A DNA stretch of 64,000 bases from Achromobacter dolens. GTDB taxonomy: Bacteria; Pseudomonadota; Gammaproteobacteria; Burkholderiales; Burkholderiaceae_B. The stretch lies in assembly GCF_902859745.1 (NCBI RefSeq), contig NZ_CADIJW010000011.1, forward strand, positions 1 through 64,000, written 5' to 3'. Shown here one piece after another: positions 1 through 7,481 of the stretch. How positions within the stretch are numbered: the stretch's first letter is position 1; each line of letters starts with the position of its first letter. Position numbers and translations under genes: made by a program. The notes under the pieces are model-generated. The model ran no database searches, had not been told where the DNA came from, and saw only the letters and a list, made by a program, of their open reading frames with translations.

Positions 1-414
1 GGCGCTGCGGGGGCCTCGGGAGCAACGGGCGCATCGGGCGCCGCTGGAGCGACTGGCACGCCGGGCGCGACGGGTGCCGCTGGTGCGCCGGGGGCGGCAG
101 GCGCAAGCGGCGCCGCAGGTGCTCCTGGTCCGGCCGGCGCAAGCGGAACAGCAGGCGCTTCGGGCGCGACAGGCGCAAGTGGTGCGGCAGGCGCTTCAGG
201 TTCGGCAGGCGCGGCTGGGACCGCAGGCGCTTCGGGCGCGGCTGGCGCGACTGGCACGACAGGGACTTCGGGCGCATCGGGCGTGACAGGCGCCGCAGGG
301 GCGGCCGGCGCCACGGGAATCGCGGGGGCCGCTGGCGCAACCGGCGCCACGGGCGCGGCAGGCACGCCTGGCGCCTCGGGTGCTCCAGGCGCCGCCGGTA
401 CCCCCGGCGCGTCG
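1..414 (+). repeat. Collagen-like Gly-X-Y coding repeat
   Basis: Every third codon from base 1 to 414 is glycine: 46 uninterrupted triplets, mostly Gly-Ala-Ser, Gly-Ala-Ala, Gly-Ala-Thr and Gly-Thr-Pro. Position X is almost always Ala and there is little Pro, so any triple helix would depend on Thr/Ser/Ala rather than hydroxyproline. The run continues off the left edge. The DNA is a degenerate GGC-GCN tandem repeat, prone to length change by slippage. Confidence 0.95.
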
Positions 415-741
415 ACGGCCGCCGCGCAACAAGACAAGGCGGCCGCTGATGCGGCGGCCAGCAACACCAAGGATAAGGATTTGACTTCTTCCATGCCGGC
501 CTGGCTGGCCGACAATCTTCTCGTTATCGTCACCGCCGTCCTGGCGCTGATCGCCTTCGCCATCGCCTGGGTGCTGCGGCGCGCGGGTGCGCGGCGCGGC
601 GACGATGACGAGGAAACCTACGCCTACAACGAGCCGGCGCTGGATACGGCGGCGTTGAACCGCAAGCTCGATTCCATCAGCCTCGACCTGGATGAGCCGC
701 CCACGGACGAACCGCGCCCGGTCAGCGGTCCTCGGGTTTGA
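1..741 (+). CDS. FimV/HubP-like inner-membrane protein, C-terminal part (5' end outside window)
   Basis: The frame is open from base 1, so the start lies upstream. The visible 246 residues are 46 perfect Gly-X-Y triplets, an Ala/Gln/Lys/Asp-rich linker, one transmembrane helix (about residues 171-192, followed by RRAGARR) and an acidic tail ending in [14 protein letters not shown] single helix and acidic tail directly upstream of truA is the usual place of FimV-family polar/peptidoglycan-binding proteins in Burkholderiales, so this name rests on context and tail style. The LysM domain expected of FimV would be outside the window. A collagen-like stalk is not a normal FimV part. The stop is 3 bases before truA, so the two are probably cotranscribed. 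Confidence 0.6.
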   Translation, partial: GAAGASGATGASGAAGATGTPGATGAAGAPGAAGASGAAGAPGPAGASGTAGASGATGASGAAGASGSAGAAGTAGASGAAGATGTTGTSGASGVTGAAGAAGATGIAGAAGATGATGAAGTPGASGAPGAAGTPGASTAAAQQDKAAADAAASNTKDKDLTSSMPAWLADNLLVIVTAVLALIAFAIAWVLRRAGARRGDDDEETYAYNEPALDTAALNRKLDSISLDLDEPPTDEPRPVSGPRV

Positions 742-744
742 ACG

Positions 745-1566
745 ATGTCTAGAGTTGCATTGGGGCTGGCATACGACGGCTCCGCCTGGCAGGGTTGGCA
801 GACCCAGCCGCACCGGCAGACGGTGCAGGACACATTGGAAGCCGCGTTGGCGCAGTTCTGCGGCGTGGCGGAGGCGGTACCCACCATTTGCGCCGGTCGC
901 ACCGATACGGGCGTGCATGGCGCGATGCAGGTGGTTCATCTGGACACGCCCCTGCAGCGCCGCATGGAGTCGTGGGTACGTGGCGTCAACGCGTTCCTGC
1001 CGCCGACCATTTCCGTACAATGGGCCAAGGCGGTATCGGACGATTTTCACGCTCGCTTCTCCGCCCGTGCCCGCACCTACGTCTACCTGCTCTGGCGCGG
1101 GCGCGTGCGTCCGGCGCTGTGGGCCGGCCGCGCCGGCTGGTGCCACCACCCGCTCGATGTCGAGGCGATGCGCGCGGCCGCCGGCGCCTTGCTGGGCGAG
1201 CACGATTTTTCCAGTTTCCGTTCGTCGCAGTGCCAGGCCAAGCATCCGGTGCGCGTGATGCACCGGCTCGATATCGAAGAACGCGGACCGTTCCTGGTGT
1301 TCACGCTGCGCGCCAATGCGTTCCTGCATCACATGGTGCGCAACATCATGGGCGCGCTGCTGCAGATCGGCCAGGGCCGCGAGTCGGTGGACTGGATGGC
1401 GCAGTTGCTGTCGTGGCGCGACCGCCGGCGCGGCGCGCCCACTTTTTCCCCCGATGGCCTGTATCTGTCGGCCATCGAGTATCCGGACGAATTCGGCCTG
1501 GATGACCTGGACGGCGGGGCTGTGCTGCTGGCGCCCTTCACGCAGGCGCCGGGCAGCGCGTCCTAG
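745..1566 (+). CDS. truA: tRNA pseudouridine(38-40) synthase TruA
   Basis: 273 residues, the normal family size. TruA converts U38-U40 in the anticodon stem-loop of many tRNAs to pseudouridine in the cytoplasm. The signature GRTDTGVHG is at residues 51-59, with Asp54 as the nucleophile expected for the family. The ATG lies 3 bases after the upstream fimV-like stop, in the order fimV-truA-trpF common in Burkholderiales. The only interruption of that order here is the next gene, a transporter binding protein. Nothing in the reading frame looks unusual. Confidence 0.97.
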   Translation: MSRVALGLAYDGSAWQGWQTQPHRQTVQDTLEAALAQFCGVAEAVPTICAGRTDTGVHGAMQVVHLDTPLQRRMESWVRGVNAFLPPTISVQWAKAVSDDFHARFSARARTYVYLLWRGRVRPALWAGRAGWCHHPLDVEAMRAAAGALLGEHDFSSFRSSQCQAKHPVRVMHRLDIEERGPFLVFTLRANAFLHHMVRNIMGALLQIGQGRESVDWMAQLLSWRDRRRGAPTFSPDGLYLSAIEYPDEFGLDDLDGGAVLLAPFTQAPGSAS

Positions 1567-1601
1567 CCGGACGCCGCGGGCGCCCACAGGAGGACTGTCT
1601 C

Positions 1602-2696
1602 ATGCAACGCCGTGCGTTTTTGAAGCGAACCGCCCTGGGAGCCGCGAGCGGCGTGGTGATTGCCGCGCCCGTCTACGCGCAGGAAGCGCCTGCCGTCTCG
1701 TGGCGGCTGGCCTCCAGCTTTCCGAACGAATCACCGACCCTGTTCGCTGGCGCCGAGGACGTGGCGCGCTACGTCAGCGACGTCACCGATGGCAAGTTCC
1801 GCATCGAGATTTTCCCGGCCGGCGACTTGGTCGACGCCGGCCAGGTGCTGGACGCGGTCCAGCATCGCATCGTCGACTGCGGCCACACCGCGTCGACGCG
1901 CTTTTTCGACACCGATCCTGCGCTGTGCTTCGATGCCGGCGTGCCGTTCGGCCTGAACACCCGGCAGATGAATGCCTGGATGCTCCAGGGCGAAGGGCTG
2001 GCGTTGACGCGGGTACTGTTCGACAAATACGGCATCCTGAACTTTCCCTGCGGATTCACCGGCGCGCAGATGGGAGGCTGGTTCCGGGGCGAGGTCAAGA
2101 CGCTGGACGACCTGCGCGGCCTGAAGATCAAGGCAGGCGGCTTCGCCCGCCAGGTGCTGGCCCGCATGGGCGCCGAGCCCGTCGACCTGCCCATCGCGGA
2201 GACTTACGCGGCGCTGGAGCAGGGCGGCGTCGACGCCGTGGCCTGGATCGGTCCGCACGACGACGAGAGCCTGGCGCTCTACAAGGTCGCTCGGAACTAC
2301 TATTTTCCCGGCTGGTGGGCGGGCACGTTGCAGTTGTCGCTCTACGTGAACCAGACCGCCCATGACGAGCTGCCCAAGGCCTACCAGGCGGCGCTCGGGT
2401 TGGCCTCGCAGATGGCCAGCGCCAACATGATCGCCAAGTACGATGCCGGCAACCCCGATGCGCTGCGCCGATTGGTGCAGCGCGGCGCGCAGCTCAAGGC
2501 CTTTCCCAAACCAATGCTGCAGGCCGCGCATGAGGCCGCGCTCAAGCTCTATCAGGAATTGAGCGCCAAGGACCCCATGTTCAAGAAGCTGTACGAGAGC
2601 ATGACCGCCTTTCGTGACAAGGACATTCCCTGGTTTCGCGTGGCCGAGGGCGGATTCGATTCGCTCATGGCCAACCTGGCGCAGCCGGGAGGGTGA
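1602..2696 (+). CDS. TRAP-type (DctP family) periplasmic solute-binding protein, Tat signal, solo
   Basis: 364 residues. The N-terminus MQRRAFLKRTALG is a good twin-arginine signal (RRAFLK), with likely cleavage after Ala26 (VYA|QE). The mature part has the DctP-family course, with TLDDLRGLKIKAGG, GGVDAVAWIGPHDDESL and FPGWW, resembling the subgroup that binds 2-oxo acids. It would capture a carboxylate in the periplasm and hand it to a DctQM membrane pair. No dctQ or dctM lies nearby, so its partner must be elsewhere, or it works with the TRAP permease at 10.4-12.2 kb, which already has its own binding protein. A Shine-Dalgarno-like AGGAGG lies 9 bases upstream. It sits between truA and trpF, which are normally adjacent. 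Confidence 0.85.
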   Translation: MQRRAFLKRTALGAASGVVIAAPVYAQEAPAVSWRLASSFPNESPTLFAGAEDVARYVSDVTDGKFRIEIFPAGDLVDAGQVLDAVQHRIVDCGHTASTRFFDTDPALCFDAGVPFGLNTRQMNAWMLQGEGLALTRVLFDKYGILNFPCGFTGAQMGGWFRGEVKTLDDLRGLKIKAGGFARQVLARMGAEPVDLPIAETYAALEQGGVDAVAWIGPHDDESLALYKVARNYYFPGWWAGTLQLSLYVNQTAHDELPKAYQAALGLASQMASANMIAKYDAGNPDALRRLVQRGAQLKAFPKPMLQAAHEAALKLYQELSAKDPMFKKLYESMTAFRDKDIPWFRVAEGGFDSLMANLAQPGG

Positions 2697-2797
2697 GGCC
2701 CGGCGGGTTGCCTTGACCCGGCAGGCGTCGGGGCGCGGGCCGGCTCGCCTTATACTGACCGCATCCGTCGCGCTGGGCGACGCAAGCGATGAACTCC

Positions 2798-3451
2798 ATG
2801 CGCACACGCATCAAGATCTGCGGCCTGACCCGCGAAGAAGACATCGACGCTGCTGTCTCAGCCGGCGTCGATGCGATCGGTTTCGTCTTCTATCCCAAGA
2901 GCAAGCGCTATGTCACGCCGACCCGCGCCGCGCAACTGCGCCGCGCCGTGCCGGCCTTCGTCGACGTGGTGGCGCTGTTCGTGAATCCCGATCCGGCCGA
3001 TGTGCAGGCCGTGCTGGACGAGGCCGGTCCGGAACTGCTGCAGTTCCACGGCGATGAGACGCCGCAGCAGTGCGCCCGCTATGGCCGCCGCTATCTGCGC
3101 GCGTTTCGCGCGGGCGCGCCGGGCCTGGCGACGCCCGAGGACCTGGCCTCCTATTGCCGCGCCTATGGCGAAGCGGCCGGCTGGTTGTTCGACAGCTACA
3201 GCGCGGGTTATGGCGGCAGCGGCCATGGCTTTGACTACAGCCTGCTCGCCGACGTGAAGGCCGATTCCGTGTCCCGTCCGCTCATCCTGTCCGGGGGGCT
3301 GAACCCCGACAACGTCGCCGCCGCGGTGCAATCCGTGCGGCCGTGGGCGGTCGATGTGAGCAGTGGCGTCGAAGTCGAGCAAGGAATAAAAAGTTCTGAT
3401 AGAATCTCGTTCTTCGTTGCTGCGGTGCATGCCGCAGACGCGAAGAGATAG
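2798..3451 (+). CDS. trpF: Phosphoribosylanthranilate isomerase
   Basis: TrpF performs the Amadori rearrangement of N-(5-phosphoribosyl)anthranilate in tryptophan synthesis; it is a single TIM barrel. The family hallmarks are present: RIKICGLT with the catalytic Cys near residue 8, the LQFHGDE strand, FDSYSAGYGGSGHGFDY with the catalytic Asp, and LSGGLNPDNV near the phosphate site. I choose the ATG at 2798 because MRTRIKICG is the usual N-terminus; an ATG 9 bases upstream (2789) is in frame, and neither has a clear ribosome-binding site. trpB and trpA, which often follow, are absent; a tRNA gene comes next. Confidence 0.95.
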   Translation: MRTRIKICGLTREEDIDAAVSAGVDAIGFVFYPKSKRYVTPTRAAQLRRAVPAFVDVVALFVNPDPADVQAVLDEAGPELLQFHGDETPQQCARYGRRYLRAFRAGAPGLATPEDLASYCRAYGEAAGWLFDSYSAGYGGSGHGFDYSLLADVKADSVSRPLILSGGLNPDNVAAAVQSVRPWAVDVSSGVEVEQGIKSSDRISFFVAAVHAADAKR

Positions 3452-3583
3452 GAAGTTTGTAGTGCTGGCGGGTGCGTTGAAATGCGTTTTCGAGCCCGGC
3501 CATTGCGTTTGAAGATAATGCGAGTGAACGCTCGCAACGCTTATGAAACGCAATAAAAACAGCAAAAAATCTGAAAAGACGAT

Positions 3584-3612
3584 TTGCAGAGTTTAAAAAA
3601 GCACTATATAAT
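3584..3612 (+). promoter_or_regulatory. Sigma-70 promoter of tRNA-Val
   Basis: TTGCAG (3584-3589), a 17-base AT-rich spacer and a perfect TATAAT (3607-3612). Transcription would start about 7 bases before the tRNA gene. Confidence 0.85.
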
Positions 3613-3625
3613 TCTTCTTCTTTGC

Positions 3626-3702
3626 AGGCGGTTAGCTCAGCTGGTTAGAGCGCCACGTTGACATCGTGGAGGTCGTTGGTTCGATTCCAATACCGCCTAC
3701 CA
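3626..3702 (+). tRNA. tRNA-Val (anticodon GAC)
   Basis: 77 bases with an encoded CCA end. The acceptor stem AGGCGGT/ACCGCCT pairs fully, the anticodon stem is CCACG/CGTGG with loop TTGACAT (anticodon GAC at 3660-3662), and the T-loop GGTTCGATTCC is standard. It reads GUC and GUU codons. It lies behind its own promoter and in front of a strong terminator. Confidence 0.97.
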
Positions 3703-3751
3703 AATTCCTGCAAAGTGAGTGCGTGATAGAGCTAGTCATGCACCACCTGAA

Positions 3752-3790
3752 AAGCCGCGATAGTCTGAGACTTTCGCGGCTTTTTGCTTT
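3752..3790 (+). terminator. Rho-independent terminator after tRNA-Val
   Basis: Stem AAGCCGCGA (3752-3760) pairs with TCGCGGCTT (3774-3782); an inner AGTC/GACT extends it. It is followed by T-rich TTTTTGCTTTTTGC. Confidence 0.9.
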
Positions 3791-3854
3791 TTGCTTTTTG
3801 CCTGGATATTTCCCGCCTCGTCCCGCGACGGCGGCAATATCAATCACGTGATTA

Positions 3855-3882
3855 TCGAGCCCGCTTTGTCGAGCCCGCTTTG
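3855..3882. repeat. 14-bp direct repeat, two copies
   Basis: TCGAGCCCGCTTTG occurs at 3855-3868 and again at 3869-3882, head to tail, in non-coding DNA between the tRNA terminator and the TM2 gene. Confidence 0.85.
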
Positions 3883-3957
3883 TCGAGATTTACCGATAAA
3901 GAAGGATGGCCGCCGGTCAACAGGGATTTTTCGATGCGCACGGGTCGTGCCGCTGGC

Positions 3958-4020
3958 AAATGCGCTGTCGACCCAATGCGCTGCCGGCCAAATGCGCTGC
4001 CGGCCAAATGCGCTGTCATC
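3958..4020. repeat. 16-bp tandem repeat, about four units
   Basis: Unit AATGCGCTGCCGGCCA is perfect at 3975-3990 and 3991-4006, with a diverged unit on each side (AATGCGCTGTCGACCC and AATGCGCTGTCATC). The last unit runs over the stop codon of the TM2 gene on the other strand. Confidence 0.85.
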
Positions 4021-4327
4021 GGGGCAACGCTCCGCTCGTGAGTTTCGCCGCAAGTTCCATGTTGATGCTGCGGATCCATCCCGGAATCAGGAAGGCATCC
4101 ACGATCGCCCAGGCGCTGACGGCGAGCAGCATGATGAAACCCACGCCGAGCACGCTGAGCGCGATGCCCAGCAGTGTGAGGATGACCATGGCGCCAGCGC
4201 TGGCGGCCCTGCCGGTATAGAAGCGATGACCGCCAAAGCCGCCCAGGAAGAACCACAGCAGATAGGCCACGCCGACGCTTTTACGATTGGCGTCGTACAT
4301 CATGGTTTGCAGGGCGGGATTGTTCAC
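4016..4327 (-). CDS. TM2-domain membrane protein
   Basis: 103 residues. It has the TM2 pattern: a KSVGVAYLLWFFLGGFGGHRFYTG segment (first helix with the Gly-Gly-His-Arg-Phe-Tyr turn), then two hydrophobic stretches ending in AWAIVDAFLIPGWI. TM2 proteins are small integral membrane proteins of unknown biochemical role. The start is GTG at 4327, supported by GGAG six bases upstream on the minus strand. Its 3' end runs into the 16-bp tandem repeats, so its last residues may vary among strains. It stands alone, with no clear operon partner. Confidence 0.85.
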   Translation of the reverse strand: MNNPALQTMMYDANRKSVGVAYLLWFFLGGFGGHRFYTGRAASAGAMVILTLLGIALSVLGVGFIMLLAVSAWAIVDAFLIPGWIRSINMELAAKLTSGALPR

Positions 4328-4521
4328 GTTATCTCCGGAAAGAACCTGGGCGCGTTTTGAACGGCGCGATTTGAATTGGCGTTTGGTCGGATCAACGCCG
4401 CGTCAAATGATTGGTTCTTTCTTCATGGCCTGCCATATAAGGGGACCATATTTCGGACCCGCAGACAGTCCGGGGATAACGTGCGCCAGGGTTGTCATTC
4501 AATCCGGCGCGCGTTGGCCGT

Positions 4522-5055
4522 TCAGCGCGTCCGCAAACAGCGCCCCGCCATTTCCATGTAGTGTCCCAGCCTCGGCGTCGATAAACCGACCACCTTGGCC
4601 TGGTCATCGTAGCGACGCAGCCGCACGGCATCCAGGGCGTGCGGCTGGGTGGCGAAGGCTTCGGCCTGGACCGGCGTGAAGACGCCGCCTTGCAGTTCGA
4701 GGCTTTGCACGGATGCTGGCGACAATGTATTCAGGTAGGCCGGCTCGATCGCGCCCAGGTAGCGCTTGGCGGCGACGTGCAGGCGCACCGGGGTGGTGAC
4801 ATCGTCGCCGAACAGGGGGGCCAGGGCGTCGGCGGCGATTTCCTGGTGCCGCATGTCGGCGGTGATGCTCTCGGCGAGCATGAGGTGGCCGATGTCATGC
4901 AGCAGTGCGGCGACGATCACGGCTTCGGGCTCCCCGGCCTGCTCGGCCAGTTGCGCGCATTGCAGCGCGTGCTCGGTCTGGCTGATGGCCTCGCCGCCGT
5001 AGTAAGCGGCGCCGTGGTGGGCGAACAGGTTCTCGATGATGGGCAGGGTGAGCAT
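4522..5055 (-). CDS. HD-domain hydrolase, phosphonate-operon type (PhnZ/HDIG-like)
   Basis: 177 residues. The metal-binding HD signature is LLHDIGHL near residue 52, preceded by conserved HALQCAQLAEQAG and followed by HLHVAAKR-like and YL histidine/lysine motifs. Overall form and length resemble the HDIG proteins associated with phosphonate-degradation operons, some of which (PhnZ) are mixed-valent diiron oxygenases cleaving 2-amino-1-hydroxyethylphosphonate. No phosphonate transport or catabolic gene is nearby, so the substrate cannot be read from context. A perfect 9-bp inverted repeat lies 18 bases upstream of the ATG. Confidence 0.7.
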   Translation of the reverse strand: MLTLPIIENLFAHHGAAYYGGEAISQTEHALQCAQLAEQAGEPEAVIVAALLHDIGHLMLAESITADMRHQEIAADALAPLFGDDVTTPVRLHVAAKRYLGAIEPAYLNTLSPASVQSLELQGGVFTPVQAEAFATQPHALDAVRLRRYDDQAKVVGLSTPRLGHYMEMAGRCLRTR

Positions 5056-5072
5056 GGGATGCCTTCGTGGAC

Positions 5073-5099
5073 AGGGAGCGAGCGACGATATCGCTCCCT
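5073..5099. promoter_or_regulatory. 9-bp perfect inverted repeat upstream of the HD gene
   Basis: AGGGAGCGA (5073-5081), 9-base spacer, TCGCTCCCT (5091-5099). It could be a regulator-binding site or a 5'-leader hairpin. There is no T-run, so it is not a terminator for either strand. Confidence 0.5.
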
Positions 5100-5186
5100 G
5101 GTGACATCTAGATGACTAGAGCGCGCCGGGCGCAATCCAGCCGCGCCGGTTTCGGTGATAGTCTTGGGCCTCACCAGGGGGAATCA

Positions 5187-5900
5187 ATGCGCGTCTTACC
5201 GTTCAAGCTTGCCGTCGCGAGCGCCTGCCTGTCGCTGTCGGGATGCGTGGCCACCGCGCCGGTCGCGCAGCAGCCGCGCGCGGACGAGATTCCGATGTAT
5301 GGCGGTGTCGATCGTTCCGCGCCGGCGGTGAAGGCGGCGGATGACAAGCTGATCGCGGACGCGACGAGCGCCTTCGGCTCGCGCGCCAGCGCGGCGCAGG
5401 CGTGGGTGGAGCAGGGCTTCCGGTTCTACCAGGCGGACCAACTGGGCATGGCCACGCGGCGCTTCAATCAGGCCTGGCTGATGAATCCGGACAATCCCGG
5501 CGTCTACACGGGATTCGCGGCGGTGCTGCACGACCAGGACAGGTTCTGCGACGCGATGAGAATGATGGAGAAAGCGCTGGTCCTGAAGCCGCCGTCGTTC
5601 CGTGGCATCTATGCCGATGCCGGACGCATCGCCGCGCGTTGCGCGGCGCAGGATCCGACCTTGACCGGCCCGGAGCGCGCGGCCATGATCGCGCGTTCGG
5701 ATGCCCTGTATCGCAATGGCGAGCGGGTGGAGCCGGACAAGGGCTATCTGTACTACTCGTGGGCCACGGCGTACTACTGGAACGGCCAGTACGCGGATGC
5801 CTGGACCATGGTCGCCAAGGCGCGGCAGGCGGGCGGGCGCGGCAATCCGCAGTTCCTGGAGATGCTGCGGGCGAAGATGCCGGAGCCCGCGCAGCACTGA
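5187..5900 (+). CDS. TPR-like outer-membrane lipoprotein
   Basis: 237 residues. The signal peptide ends in lipobox LSGC with Cys20 as the lipidated residue. The mature protein has TPR-like helix pairs, for example AWVEQGFRFYQADQLGMATRRFNQAWLMNPDNPGVY and DRFCDAMRMMEKALVLKP, suggesting a periplasm-facing protein-interaction scaffold. The start at 5187 is chosen over a longer in-frame start because AGGGGGA lies just upstream and it gives a clean signal peptide. No partner is indicated by the neighbours. Confidence 0.8.
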   Translation: MRVLPFKLAVASACLSLSGCVATAPVAQQPRADEIPMYGGVDRSAPAVKAADDKLIADATSAFGSRASAAQAWVEQGFRFYQADQLGMATRRFNQAWLMNPDNPGVYTGFAAVLHDQDRFCDAMRMMEKALVLKPPSFRGIYADAGRIAARCAAQDPTLTGPERAAMIARSDALYRNGERVEPDKGYLYYSWATAYYWNGQYADAWTMVAKARQAGGRGNPQFLEMLRAKMPEPAQH

Positions 5901-5946
5901 CGGCGTCGTGGCGCGCGCATGCAACTGCGTTATCCTGCACCTCATC

Positions 5947-6366
5947 ATGATGAGAGCACTGTGGCTGATCCTGGGTTGCGTGATGCTGGCGCTGGGCGTG
6001 ATTGGCGCGTTCCTGCCGGTGATGCCGACGACGATTTTCCTGATCCTGGCGGTGGGTTGCTTTTCGCGTTCGTCGCCGCGCCTGGAGCGTTGGCTGCTGG
6101 ACAGTCCGACGTATGGGCCGTCGCTGCGCGCCTGGCGCGAACAGGGCGCGGTGTCGCGCAAGGGCAAATGCTATGCGTCGCTCGGCATGGCGGTGGGTTA
6201 TGGCCTGTTCTGGTGGGGCGCGAAGCCGTCGCTTTGGCTTGCATCCGGCGTGGGGCTGTTTTTCCTTGCAAGCGCCGCTTATGTGCTGACGCGTCCCCGG
6301 CCGCAATCGCTTGATTCCGAAATGAAAACCCGCGTCGATCGGGATGGCCCGGCGGCAGGCGCCTGA
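5947..6366 (+). CDS. DUF454/YbaN-family inner-membrane protein
   Basis: 139 residues. The family N-terminus is clear: a first helix followed by GVIGAFLPVMPTTIFLILAVGCFSRSSPRLERWLLD, then YGPSLRAWREQGAVSRKGK and two closing helices. The biochemical function of DUF454 is unknown. Two ATGs in a row (5947, 5950) are possible starts. It follows the lipoprotein gene by 46 bases and may share its transcript. Confidence 0.85.
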   Translation: MMRALWLILGCVMLALGVIGAFLPVMPTTIFLILAVGCFSRSSPRLERWLLDSPTYGPSLRAWREQGAVSRKGKCYASLGMAVGYGLFWWGAKPSLWLASGVGLFFLASAAYVLTRPRPQSLDSEMKTRVDRDGPAAGA

Positions 6367-6524
6367 GGCCTTATTGAAAGCTGGCGACGCGCGTAACGCG
6401 TCGAAACCAACCTGACTTTGCCGCCTGCCTTGGCGGGTGTCTTTCTCTGCTTAAATGGCTTGCAGCGCCGCCGGGCCGGCGGGTGTGTCGCCCGCCCGGC
6501 CCTGTGGGCGCGCGAGGAAGATCC

Positions 6525-7472
6525 ATGCATATCAAACGACGAGAACTCCTGTTGGCCGGCCTTTCAAGCGCCGCGTTGGGCATGATGACCGAACCGGCGA
6601 TGGCCATCGCCGCGCCCAGCGGCCAGCAAAGCATCGACCTGTGGCCGGACAATCGCGCACCTGGCGGACCCGGTCCGCAAGAGGCCGAGAAGGTCAGCGC
6701 CAAGGGCTCGGTCACGCGGGTGTCGCGGCCACGGCTGGTGGTGTACCGGCCGGAGCGTCCCAACGGTAGCGCGATGCTGGTGATCGCGGGCGGCGGCTAT
6801 GCCCACATCGAGCGGGGCACGGAAAGCACACCCGCCAGCCTGTGGCTGCAGTCGCAGGGCGTGACCGCCTTTGAACTGGTGTACCGCCTGCCCGGCGAGC
6901 ATTGGCCCGCCGTGGCGCCGCTGCAGGACGGCCAGCGCGCGATGCGCGTGATCCGCGCGTCGGCGCAGGCGTTCGGCCTGGATACCGGACATATTGGCGT
7001 GCTGGGGTTTTCCGCGGGCGGCCATCTGGCGGGCATGACCGCCGCCACCCCGGGCGTGGCGCGCTACCAGCCGGTCGACGAGGCCGACAAGCTGTCGTCG
7101 AGGCCCGACTTTGCCGGGCTGATCTATCCGGTGCTGACGTTCATGCCGCCGTTCGACCATACCCATGCGCGCCGTTCGATCGTCGGCGACCACCCCTCCG
7201 CCGAGCAGAGCGCGGCGTTCTCGGTGGACCATCTGGCGACGGCGCTGATGCCGCCGACCTTCCTGGCGCAGGCGCAGGACGATCCGATCGCGCCGGTGGA
7301 CAACAGCCTGCTGATGTTCGGCGCGTTAAGGCGCCTGGGCGTGCCGGCCGAGATGCATATTTTCGCGGCCGGCAAGCACGGCTGGGGCATGGGCAAGCCG
7401 GACTCGCTGGTGCATGCGTGGCCCGCCCTGTTCACGCAATGGGCGGCGTTCAATCAGTTCTTCAAGGCTTGA
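6525..7472 (+). CDS. Exported alpha/beta-hydrolase (acetylesterase/lipase-like)
   Basis: 315 residues. The N-terminus has a Tat-like signal (KRRELLLAG, then an Ala-rich stretch to AMA). The hydrolase core shows an oxyanion-hole region IAGGGYAHIERG near residue 87, nucleophile elbow GFSAGGH with Ser163, an Asp in AQDDPIAPVDN and a His in GKHGWGMG. This resembles exported acetyl-xylan or carbohydrate esterases and BD-FAE-like enzymes; the true substrate is unknown. The start at 6525 has GAGGAAG in front and restores a normal signal peptide. It converges on the dehydratase gene. Confidence 0.8.
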   Translation: MHIKRRELLLAGLSSAALGMMTEPAMAIAAPSGQQSIDLWPDNRAPGGPGPQEAEKVSAKGSVTRVSRPRLVVYRPERPNGSAMLVIAGGGYAHIERGTESTPASLWLQSQGVTAFELVYRLPGEHWPAVAPLQDGQRAMRVIRASAQAFGLDTGHIGVLGFSAGGHLAGMTAATPGVARYQPVDEADKLSSRPDFAGLIYPVLTFMPPFDHTHARRSIVGDHPSAEQSAAFSVDHLATALMPPTFLAQAQDDPIAPVDNSLLMFGALRRLGVPAEMHIFAAGKHGWGMGKPDSLVHAWPALFTQWAAFNQFFKA

Positions 7473-7481
7473 CGCCCGCTG

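Noticed and set aside
196-1587. Long minus-strand open frame opposite the fimV-like gene and truA
   Set aside because: It is the low-stop complement of GC-rich coding DNA; its Arg/Gly/His-rich translation has no motif, and truA on the other strand is certain.
3388-3415. Promoter-like TTCTGATAGAATCTCG near the end of trpF
   Set aside because: It encodes a conserved-looking part of the TrpF C-terminus, and the tRNA has a much better promoter at 3584-3612.
3852-4256. Overlapping minus-strand frame of 134 residues in the TM2 region
   Set aside because: The TM2 frame has the family motifs and a ribosome-binding site; this one reads the tandem repeats and has neither.
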